Source: Opisthorchis felineus (lineage: Eukaryota > Platyhelminthes > Trematoda > Opisthorchiida > Opisthorchiidae). Taken from it: a stretch of 64,000 bases of DNA. A program made the translations under genes and the position numbers. The stretch covers positions 1,485,713 through 1,549,712 of the forward strand of contig SJOL01008347.1 in assembly GCA_004794785.1 (NCBI GenBank), in the 5' to 3' direction. Below, in pieces: positions 40,301 through 52,900 of this stretch. The notes beneath the pieces were generated by a model. That model was not told the origin of the DNA. It ran no database searches and saw nothing but the letters and a program-made list of their open reading frames with translations. The stretch's first letter is position 1, and each line of letters begins with the position of its first letter.

Positions 40301-43300
40301 TTGGGGGTTAGACTTTTGAGTCAAAGGCTCAAGTTGGGGTACCTCAAACAAACTCCGTTCTTCCGCTTGGGCAACCGGGAAGTATCATTCGTCCTTGCAG
40401 CTCTTCACCCACCGGCTCTCCGTCACACAGCCTCCCCACCCATCGAATGATGCAGTGCGATCAATCCATCTACCAGTCCCCTAACCATTGTTCGTGTGTA
40501 AACCAGCGCCCAGAAAAATAAACCAAAATAATCAATTACTAATGCTAAAACGATCTGACTTGAAACCTTCACTGTTCGTACTGTACGGCAAAGTGGGCAA
40601 GAGGCATTTGCTGAAACCTTGCTTCCCCTCTCTGCCAATGGGGCGAGATGGCTCAAGTGGTTAGAGCGCGAATTTACTGACCGGAAGGTCCATGGTTCGA
40701 ACCCGACCTCTGCCTCCCCTGTCTAGGCTTGGGCAACCTGGCAGTATCCTAGCCATCGTGCTTCCTCCGGGTGGCATGGCAGCTAGGCACCGGAAGGGTG
40801 TTACAGCTGAACGAAAAAAAAACTCTCTGTCAATGTACGCTGTGTCGCCGGAACACGCATACAAGACGCCACCTCGGCCGTGCACCTCAAGCCACTTACG
40901 ACGAGCTCAAGCGTTCCACATTTCACTCTTCGAGTATCTGGTGATTCTGACGCAATGGCTCGTGGTACATACGGTGGGGGAGTTTCGCACAGCCCCAAGG
41001 CTGAAAGCGCTTTACAGTCGTCTTTGAGCTGTGCAGTTGTCTGGCTCGGTTAAGACCAGGTCGATGCGGTAAGCGGTGCTTATACGTCGTATCAGCATAC
41101 GCCCCGATAGATTACAATTCTGAGACTAAGGACGGGTTTTATCGAGGTCTTTCGCGACTGCACCAGTCAAGAAAGACAGATATAGTAATCATGGCGGATG
41201 ATATGAATGCGCAAGTTAGACGACTAATCCCGAAAGAAGCACCATTAGGTGTAAGATTTCGAGTCGTTGCTCAGCGTACGGATAATGAGGAGCGATTGCT
41301 TCAGTTGTGCGCTGATCACCGTCTGTTCCTGGCCAGTAGGAACTTCCTCAACTAAAAGTTGCTGTTCCTTCTGGAGTAGGAAACTTGACTCCAATTATGT
41401 CATTGTAAGGGCCCGGTTATGACGTCAATTCTGTTAGCATTACGCGTGCTAAAGCAGGGCAACTACGTTCATCCACTTCGACAAGTTTCAGTACCTCATG
41501 AGTATCGAGCTGATCTGTCTAGAAAGCTAGTAGGAACGCAGTCATGAAGATGAGGAAGAATGCTTGGAGGTTGAATAAAAGCAAATTAAAAAAGCTGTGC
41601 TCTCAGCTTTTAGAACTGTTTTTCCAAGCCATCTGACTCGACTAAATGAACACTGGATACCGTCAAGATCAGCAGGCCTTATTGCTGTCAGAAAGGCCAT
41701 GCCAGGCGCACGCAGATCCCTCAAGATCAAGAGTTTGAAGAAGACAGAACGCTGGTGAAATGCGAAGTCCAGGATAAGGAGAAGCCTTTCGCTGAAGGCG
41801 TCAGCCGCGCCCTACTTCAGGTGATCCGACCAACCGGTCAAAAGAAGACAAGTGTCAGTGAAACGATGTGTGAATCAGACGGAACGGTAATTCACTCACA
41901 AAACCGTCGTCTTTAAAGATGGGCTGAACACTTTAAAGGGCAGTTCAGCTGGTCTCCATTAACACAATCGCTGGAAGAACTCAACAGGTCCAAAAGGAAC
42001 ATCGATACCAGCTCGCCATCAAAAGCATAAATCCAGCGTGAGATATCCTTCTCTCAGCAAGGCGAGGTACCTGGTCCGAATGGTCTGTCCCCCACACTCT
42101 TCAAAGGTGGTGAGATCCTGGTGGACAACCTGAAGACCACACTGCAGAAAATTTGGAACGGAAACAGAATACCGATGGAATGCAGCTCCTCGACCGTCAT
42201 CCCGGTCTTCAAAAGGGGCGCAAGAACGTCATGCCAAAACCATCGTGACATCAGGATGGTAGCTATGGCATCCAAGGTGTTCTCTAGTATTATCTTGCGC
42301 ACGCTGATCGATTATAGAGAGAGACGGATTCGTGAAAATCAAGATGGATTTCACCCAGACCGAAGATGCCTCGACCATATCTGTACCTCGAGACAAGTTC
42401 CTGAACAGCGCTACTCTTCCTAACGTCCCACGCGGGTCGTTTTTCTTGGTATGAAAGCCGCTTTTGGCTCTGTCGATCGCCAGAAAGTTTGACGTACCTG
42501 GTGATCAACGGCGTCCGTTCCAAGTTTATATCCCTTATGAGGGTACTGTATACGGACTCCTGTGGACGCGTACGGGCGTACGGCAAGCTTTCGCCCGACT
42601 TCACAAGGTTCAGTGGTGTAAAACAAGGCTGCTTTCTCTCTCTCACCTTTCCTCTTCAACTTTGTTATTGATGTGCTGCTTGAAATTTCTGTCTCTTTCT
42701 GGAACCGCGGGGGGTTGAAATGCTCCCAGGACGTTCGCTCACAGATAGGGACTCAACTCATCAATGGTTAATGACACTAGCAGAAATGATCCAATCAAGC
42801 AGTCAGTGGCGTTCGTGCATCAAAGTTATCTCCTTCAATACGCAGCTACCCAATTCCCGAACTAACTGAACATGCCATCGCCTCCAATGCTTGGCTGTAT
42901 CTCACACCCTGTCCCACTTTCCGGTGATCGAAACGTTAGCAGCTAAAACCATGTATCCATGGTACACGGTTTATAGCTGATAAATTGACTTGAATTGAAT
43001 TGACTCCTCTCTGTGTCGCAGAGGGATTCAAGGCTCTGAGTGTCCTGGACCGCTAAGCATTCTCAAGAAACAGAGTTGTTAGTAGCCGTGGGAAGACCAA
43101 CTATGAGACTTTCCTCCATTAACTTACTCGGAATTTAATAGCTGTAGTTGTCTACTGAAATACCATAGGAATCATACGGTTGTAAACTTTGGTGATCTGA
43201 TTCAGAGTTTGAATATTAGCCAGGTAATTATTCCACCGGGATTTTACAATAACAGAAGATTAGAAGGAAACAGCTCCAAAAGTGGGCCTTTAATTCATTC

Positions 43301-46300
43301 GGAATTTGTGCCCACTGAGGAGAAAATATCTCAAACCAATAGCTTTTCAAAATGTGTACGAGAAGTGGCCTGATAAGAGCTAAATTCGACACAAGCAGAA
43401 AAATTAACCATACGCTCAAAAATTACCTTTCTTGGGTTTCTCCTCTGATACTTTGTCCGTAGTATTGATTTGGCTGGGACCATTGACGTCATTTGCAAGC
43501 CTTTCCATTTCAGACGTATACGAAGGAGCCACTTTCCCATCCAGGACCAAAGATCCGTCTATGTTCCTGGTCTGTGAGTAAAAATTCGAATCCGACATCG
43601 GCCGCAATCCGGTATTCGAAGGGGATGAGTCAGGTACATCCTAACGTTATTGCCGAAAAATAACAAAGAACAATGATTACACCTTGAAGAGAAAAGCTAA
43701 CAAAAACGATCACAGTCCGGAATGATTGCGGATATGATTGATGTGTAGTACGGAGTGCAAAACAAATCTAACACTCGAAAATTCCTGAATCCTTGTGAAC
43801 GGCTACCTTAAATGTAGACACGCAAGTACTACAAAACCAATTCGGAAAAACAAAAGAACGTAATGACTAATGAAAAATGTGTACAAATTTCAAAACCAAA
43901 AGTAAATAACACTTTAAAGACGAAGAAATGGACCTTACTTGTCAACGTATTGGGGTTGTCTGTGTGGCACACGGCCATGAATAAGTTAACCCGTCTTCCT
44001 CAGTGGTGTGCCTGCAGTCACCTCGCTATGTTTACTTACCCTAAATTACAGACATGTCGTGAAGATCGTCGGTGACACCTACTGCTCGGTTCACACAGTT
44101 AAATCCATGAGCAGTTTCGCCTTGCTTCATAAAACAGAAGGGAAAATTGAAATCTGTACTTCGGACTCATCAGACCATCTGAAACATATGACTAAGCCCC
44201 CAACTAAAAATTCGCAAGTTTACATGACAACTCCAGCCTTTAAATGCGGCACAAGAACCTCCCGTGGATTTCACTGGGCCGATGTTCAAGATAAGCAAAG
44301 TATTTGTCCGTTGTGACAGAATACCGGATAAAATTTATCGACAGTCAAATGTGTGTTTAGTCCTGCTTATGGCTCATCTTTTGGCGATTTGATGATTCAC
44401 TCAGCATAAAAATAAGTTGATGTAAGAAATAAGACTGAAACTCAGGGACTGTGCTTAACTGACGGCAAATGCCTGCAAACCTCAAACCTGCTACCTCAAA
44501 CCGTGAGAATTTTTCGTGAATCGACGGCGAACGATTAAACGAAAAGTGTCGAGTCACGTATTAGCAGTACATTTAGTCGAAACAACCTGTCGTGTGCATG
44601 CGCGAATAGCAATTTTCAGTGGCTTCCCACTGACCTTGGTATGGAGATGCCGACGACGGTTATAACAACTAAGTTAAACCTGAGTATGGCGGACCGATTC
44701 GGCCTGATAAAGAGTGACGTTCTCAATGCAACGCATCGTGCGAAGCAGCACCTCCAACGTTGTTGGACAACTGCAATCCCCAATTATGGGCACATTACGT
44801 GCCTTACAATGAAGTTATCACGCTCTCAAATTTGGACGGATATGGGTTAGACCAACAGGACAACAGCATACACGAAGTTTCATCTTAATTGTTATTTATT
44901 CCCCAAGTCATAGCTCATTCTGAAAAATCCTCCGCCAGAAAGACTAATTGCATTGCTGTGCGAAGGCAAAACAACTCGGCTTCTACACTACGGTAGCATA
45001 TGAGTGATACCTAGTCTCGATTTGAGAGAAACACATGGTGTCAAATAACACAACAGTTGACTACAGCTAAAATGCACGCATGGGTGGATATAGATAGTCT
45101 AGATTTTGCACGAACTGGCTGTTGTTCTTTTTCAGAGGAGCTTGATAAACTATCGGTAGTTTTTAATTGGGCAACGTAGTTACATTAGGAATTCATGACT
45201 TTGCCAACAAAGTAGCGGGTGTCACCGTTAAACCAGATGAAATCCATGTAAGTTTCCATGTCAATTGGTTATATACAAATGTACCAAAAGGAGACTCTTT
45301 AGAAATAGCCAACCGACTGTTACCACCCTTTCTAAAAGGACACAACTCACGGTAGATGAGATAGTGGAAGGCACAAAAGCATGCCTGAATCTCATCCACT
45401 TCGTTTTTGACTCCGTGGTTTACACTCAAGAACAAGGTCCAGCAATGAGATCTCCACTATCCCCGGTCTCGGTAAATGAATTTATGGAAGAATTTAAACA
45501 GAAAGCTTTAGCCGTATTCCCATGCCCATCCAGCTAGCTTGATTAGGCGTCAATTGCGAAGGCTGTTGGTACCGACAGAAAAACCCAAAATGGAATGGAT
45601 TGGGACTGCTGTTATTCCATGTAAACCAGGAACATCGGAGATCATTCGAAGGATTCTAAACACGGCTAACATAAGAGTAGCTTTCCAGAGGGGAAACACT
45701 CTGAGCTCTGCGCTCTGCACTGGTGCAATTGGAGGATCGTCTCCCAGCAAACAGAACCAGGGACTGTGTTTACAAAATTAAGTGTAACGACTGCACTAAG
45801 GTCTATATAGAACAGACGGCCAGGAACTTTACACCAGAATCGGAGAGCATACGAGGCATATAAACAGGCCACCGAGAAACGCAGATGAATATCGAGCGTT
45901 ACTGAAAGACTCGGCAATGGCGGAACATGCACTGGACACGGGACACATAACAGATTTAGAAAATGTTGAGGTTTTGAAGCGAGGACTACGGTCCACGCCA
46001 CAGAGACTGATGGCCGAGGCGGTAGAAATCGCCAAGCTTCCCAGTGTTAACAGGATAAAAGGCGTGGAACTGGCGAGCGTGTGGAGAACGGTTTTGGATC
46101 AGTCGAGCTGACACGTGTTGGTGTGCGGTTATCAGAAGGAGGAATAGTCATCATTTGAATTCCACTTAACCTCACACACTTTCCCTCCCACAATTAGATT
46201 GTCGTAACACTCGCAGGCCCACGAAGACCGACGAAATCTAGCAGTGGTACCCGCGGTGAATCATCAATTGAGGCACTTTGAAGTGAAAGATTAAGGAACC

Positions 46301-46883
46301 AAACCCGATCGGAACTAATTTGAACTAATTTGAAACTCCCCCAACCCATAAACACAAGATTTTGTCAACCACACCAACCGACAGGAGCCGTTAATTGGCA
46401 TTCAACACTGATCTAGTGCGCAAATACGAAGACATCTTACTGATTGGTTCTCCGTCTGCCTTAAAACCTGACCGACTTCATGACCTGCTCACTTGGCCTG
46501 ATGAGGCTTTTGTGTCAAAAGCGAAACGTTGCCCAATTGAAAACTACCGATTGTTTATCAAGCCGTTCTGAAACTGGTTCCAAGTTACTTTGGAAAGGCA
46601 ATGTACCTGTGATTTACTTAGTTCTCATACAATACGCATTATCCCCAGGAAGCAATGAAGTAATCTCGAAGTCCATTGCTAGTTGGACGGATAACGATTA
46701 TCGAGGTTACGTCCCATAACACGTCCTGTGGTTGTTTAATTGAAATGGATAGATGGAACCAGCGTTGTAAATCTGATAACCTCTTTGGAGAGAAGTGAAG
46801 ATTCCGAGTCCAAAGCAACTTCTTCCACTAGCCACAGCCTGTCGTATGGATCTCAGTAGAAGCCAAATACCACTCAACCCGTA

Positions 46884-46917
<34 letters not shown>

Positions 46918-49900
46918 TTCGTTCAATGCCTAGCTGCCATGCCACCCAAAGGAAGCACGATGGCTGAGATTCCCGTAGATTGCCCAAACCTAGACCGGAA
47001 AGATCTAGATGCCGTGATCGGGTTCGGACAACGAATATTCTGGCCAGCACATTCACATATTAACCACTGAGCTATCTCAAACGAAAATTTTTCCCCATGC
47101 TGTTGCCTATGTATATTGCGGACTTGGTTGTAATGCGGTAGCTGGGATGACTTTACTGAGTAAGATCAACACTGAAATCCGTTTTGTGAGGCCTCGGTCA
47201 GGAAAGTGGATATTTATATGGAAATTAAACTGACACGAAATTCCGTGGTTTCCTCTGAACCTTACGAATACGATCGGCTATCAGTATCAAAAACAGGTCA
47301 CATGTGCTCTTCAAAAATACACAGCCGCTGCTCCTAAGCTGCGTAAGAAGATGTTAAAAGAATCATTCAGTTGCGATACCCTTTCGGTTCCTAGCTGCTA
47401 TGCTACCCCAAAGAAGCACCGAGGGCTATGGTGCTGTCAAGTCTCCCAACCCTAGACAGGATCAGTCAATATGCCGGGGTTGGGTTTCAACCACATGCCT
47501 TCCGGTCACTAAGTTCGAATCTTAACCAGTGAGCCCATCTTGGTTAGATGTTACGTCCCGTTTATGAGGGCCGAAGAAGGTCGTTTGAGGCAAATGACCC
47601 TGCTCCTTTGATTCAAAAGACCCACAAGGCACTGAGTCTTATATTCTGACTCCACATGTCTAACCCACGATACAACAAGTGTTAGGGTTTCCTCAAGGAC
47701 CCTGTCTGGAGCTAACGACTCAATATTTTAACACACGTGGTTTTTAAATGCTTGTCTAGCCGAACGGCGTGCGAAGTATGGCACGATGTCACTTTCCAAT
47801 ACAGACGCTGTCAGAGCAGCATCAAACACTTTGTTTTTAAAAGCAGTTCAACCTCGTCATCAATGTGCTCTTGGGCCTTCTTTACCTGACTGCTCAGGGA
47901 TCGAAGTGCTTCCGGAGAGTTTATTCACAAAAGCTGAGTACGACAACGACACTACTCTCCTTCGATGAGAATTGAGGTCTGCAAGCGGTTTTAAATTACT
48001 TACTAATTCTGCTGCATGGCCCGGCATGCACTTCACGTGTGGAAAGTGAAAAGTACGAGGTAAAACCTCATGCTTGCAGATAAAACGACCGATATGGCAG
48101 AGAAGTTCATCCATTCCGGCTGCGCAAGCATCACAAGAAAGGCTGATCAAGGCCATCATTCCTTCGGCATGCGCTTCGAGCCCACAAAGTACGCCATGCT
48201 GCGGAACAAAAAGTCTTCAAAAATTTCCTTAAGAATTCAAGGAGTGACATCGTTTAGCCGTCATATCTCCAGTGTCTCCAGCCAAACACACGGATGGTCA
48301 TGTTGACCCCATCCTGGAAGGAGAACAACACCAACGTCATGCACAAACTTTCCGTACCATCATTCATTCCCTTCTACCACCTCATAGTTTGCCTACCTCC
48401 GTGTTTCGGCCACTCAGAAATGAGCACAGAAAACAGCCTTCTCGGTAGACGGTAACTCGGCATGGGTAACACACGGCTCAGCCAATTAAGCTTGCAACGC
48501 TGGATACATTCTTTGAGTGAAGCACCGTCTGCTTCATCCAAAACCCGCCATCCGATCACCACTTTGCGAATTCGCTGGTTTCAACCGACTCAAGCTATAG
48601 TTCTAAGACAACGGTAGTCAAAGAGCTGAAGATCTCTCAAATCATCCAAACGAAATGGCCAGGTTGGCCAGCCCGTGAAACAAAACAGGTCACATTGTAT
48701 TGGGATGTACGCGTCCTCTGACACCCAGTGATATATCAAGAGCATACGTCAAGAGCATTTTGGGCCTTGGGATTCTTACGCTGACTCCGTCTGACGCACT
48801 ACCGTTAGAGGTAATGCAACATCCAAGATACATATAATACTACACAACTTTGTGTCACACTTTAAGTCCTTAGAGGAATGTTCAAAGACTGTCCGTCCCG
48901 CAGTATGACTTTTCACTTGTGGGCGCGGAGTGCATGCCGAGGACCTGGATGACCTTCGTCAGCTTTTCCCAGAAATGAGAAACATTTCGTCCACCTATAC
49001 CAGGTCGACGAGGCTCTTGCTCTGGTAGAGCTGAACAGCGCGGTTTTTAAAACCTTAAAGGGTTCGTCCCATTACTTTGTAAACAACGAAAATAAACAAA
49101 AATGGAGGGGACACCGTTTCCAGACATCACTGATTGCAGAAAAGCTGTAGTACAGTTCCCTATACACTCTCACGCGTCCACAAGTATATGGTATGCACGA
49201 TATTCACGAACGTCCAGGGCATACGTTGTTGCGACAGTGTACTAAAAAAACCTTTTGAACATGGGCATTATTATTAAATCACTCCAGTCTGTTGGGACGC
49301 TCTCTTTAGGCCAGATAGGGACAAATGTTAGACATCTGAGGGAGAAGAGGTACTCCCTTATTTCCCAAGACAAGAACTTGAAAACGAAAACCAGACAACT
49401 AAAGCTCATCATCATCAGAGACAAAAACATTAGTGTTGAAACTGATGCCTCACTACCGTACACCCACAAAATTTACTTAATTACACTTCAAGCTTTCAAT
49501 TGAAAAGTGGAAAAATAATGGGTGAGGGAGGAACCTAGTGTTGCACACCGCACACATTCTGAGTTGTCTACGCTTCCAAGGACTCAGTCGAACAACCTGG
49601 AAAGAAACTGTCAGCACAAATGCCACTGCAACCGTTCAACCACCGTTTATTGCAACGTCTCCAGCCAAGCGTGGGGGGAGTCACGGAAGCCCCATCCCGT
49701 TGGAACAAACAACACCTAAACCTTCAGTTACCTCTTTCATACCCTTCTGCCAAATTCATATGTTTTCCACCTCGCGGTTTGCACCATTCTGAAGGAGGCA
49801 CGGAGAACAACATTCATCTCAGTGGACGATATTTCAATATGCGTAGCGCATGGCCGAGCCACCGAAGTTGGTGGTGCTGGATATTTTCCGCGACTGACGT

Positions 49901-52900
49901 ACCTGCTGCAAAACTGGATACCCGTTTTCTAATTACCTCATTACGAATTCGTAACGAACTTGCAACTAGAACCTATTATTAATTATACTTCCATTGAAAG
50001 AAGGTACACAAAGGGACCGTTCCAATCATGGAGGTCTGAGGGTTAAACCTGAGACAATGCTGTTGGTGTTTCAGATAATAATACGTCGCCTTACCCCTGC
50101 ACATGAGGAACAAGTCCGGATTCAGTCCGGATGGGAATGCATTCATCACACCCTCAAATTGCGCAAAATACTCTAGCAGCGCCATACATACGTTTAGTTA
50201 ACAAGTTCAGTCCCCCTCGAATTAAAAGGAGTCCTTGACGGCGTAGAGATCACCGGTTTTCTAGTTACTTGGCTAAAAAGTAACACCAATGACGTTCCCG
50301 AATACATTCCGTGCTTTCCGTCCTCAGACTTTTGGTCGTGCAAAAGTTTACGAAGAACTGTCAAAGAGTTTTCTTCCAACTGGTGGGTTCGGCAAACGCA
50401 CCCTACCTCTCGCTTCCTGTTCAAGCTTGCCACCGAAATCATCGATGGATGCACACTACAAACAACAGAGTTTTGGTAGCAAAACGACATACAGAATCAC
50501 TGGTAGAATTGAACTATGTGGACGGAACTATCCTGTCATCTGTTGATAATCATTTTGCACAGTCTACTTTCTATGGAATTTCAAAAGGAAACCCTTGTTT
50601 GTGTGGGTGTTTTTCACTTTCTAAATGCAAAGTATTGGTCAGGTATTTTTAACCAGTCTGTGGTCCTCTGAAAATGCAGTGACAATTTTGCTGACCTGTT
50701 CAGTTAGCTGAGGGGCTGCATAAGTCCTAATTGCATTATGACAGAAGCCAATGAACACATTATCACGCCAAAAGTACACTTGCGAATTTAAAACATCATT
50801 TAAAACATCATTTCACTGAAACTAAAGGGTCATGTGCAAAACGTAACTGCGAACGGAACTCTCCTCATCTTCCTCATCATCATCATCATCATCAACAGCA
50901 TGACATCAGTGTTCAATAATAATGTTTCGCTGGCGCACAACCATGATTTATTTGAAAGCCTCATTGTGAAGAAAAGAACAGAGGTGGACAGAAGAGGGAC
51001 TTAGTGCTAGCTTACTACAATCATTCCGGGGTGCCTACACCTCCAGACACTCATTCAGACAATCTGGATAGAAACTAACAACAAGAACGCCATTCACAGC
51101 GGTTAGCAGCGATATCTCGCGATCCCCATCCTGGACGGCGAGTAGCACCGACGGCACTCAAACGTTTCGAAATCTCTATCATACCCCTCTGTCAGGTCAG
51201 GAGTTGGCCACCTCTCTGCTTCCGCCACCCCAAACTGGGCACGGAAAGCAACACTCTCTTCGGCAAACTATGGTTCAGCATACGCAATACATGGCCTAAC
51301 CAAAGAAGCTTCTGGTGCTGGACACATTCTTAAATGGAAGTGCCCGTTGCACAACCAAAAAATCGCTTTCCAATTACCTCCTTACGTCGATACCAACACA
51401 CACAAGCTATGGTTCTGAGACAACGATTGCTGAACACCTGGAGACATCTCATTTCCGCTGGTCGAACAGGCAAGGTCTCAAAGCTACACAACAAAACAGC
51501 CCTACTGTAGCATTTTAGAAGCCAAAAAATATTCTGGGTTGTCTCTACATGTGTCGTTTCTCTTACAACCAGCAAAATTTGAAGATGTGGTTGACGCAGT
51601 CTTTCACCTGTCGAAATCCCGTTTGATGCTCATGGGTTAAGGTTTCGCTTGCCGCCGTAAACTGAGCAAGGATTGGAGACGTCGGGAGCATTGATTAAAC
51701 GGTGGTTAGTTAATTCACTGCGAGTACCTTTTTTTCAAAAAATGGGCATTATTAACGACTCACCCCAGTTGTCTGGAATGGTCACTTTCTCCCTAATAGA
51801 TGCAAATAGACTAGACGGACACTAGCCTAACTCATCGCCGCCCTTGAACAGATCGGGTAGATGTTCGCTGAGACCAGAAGCACGATGGTGAGTAGAGATA
51901 TACATTTTGACACTCATTAGGCTAAAGGGGAGTCCACATTCAAAGTCCATATTTCTGTTCAAAACAGTCCATACTGTAGGTATTCTGTCCAATGGTCCAA
52001 ACGTTCTTTTTTGCTGGATATCAGAGCCATGGTGATCCTTGACGGTTTCGCCGACCAGGGGATTTCAAGAACCAGCCGAGCAAATCAAGTGAAACACCCT
52101 GCACACGTTTCCAGCATTTTTGTCTCTTTCGTTGCTTCCGCCTTTCGGATCCACAAAGTCTGCACAGACACTCAGGGCTACCTGGTGTCGGTTGATAGAT
52201 CACGCTGAGTTGTAGTCACGACCAGGAGAAATCTGTCACCGGGCCTGCATCAAAGCCACGGTCCAAAGAGAACTCCAGTATTTATGCCCAGGTTGTACCG
52301 ACAGTAGAATCTCCGCAATTAGGTGAGACTGTAGCCACTTGTCTTCAGCGACCAACAAGACGATTCATGATGGAGGGCTGGTAATTGCCAAACACTTTCT
52401 CCTGAAATGCTGAGCCGGTGTAACTGAGCGTGCTACTCACTGTTGTGGACGTAGGTATGACTGACAATACACAGCACATAGAGTCTAAGATTACCTGGTA
52501 ATTGTTGTTCGCCAGAAAATAAATTTGAGATGCACCATCGCCAGTGGGAGACAAACTTTTTCAAAAAATGCAATAAAGCCACAATATTTGAAACTCATTT
52601 ATGTCAGAAATAATGAGACCAATGGAGATAAAAGTGGGGGCATGCGTTAGCAGAAATACCACTCTTAAAACGAAGCGGTGAAAAGCAACCTGAAGACTGA
52701 GTGGGTTATGCCACAGCCAAAGGAAATTCTGGTGTCTGAGAAGTGGGACGAGAACGACGGAAGATAAGTAATGGACTGAGTTGAAGTTACTGCTCAAAGC
52801 AAGGCTGTAGGCCAGGATAAGGGTTATCCTGCTCGTTGTCCCACCACGTCCGAATGAAGAGTGACAGGCGACAGCCTACAACAGCGGCTTGAAGCAGCGC

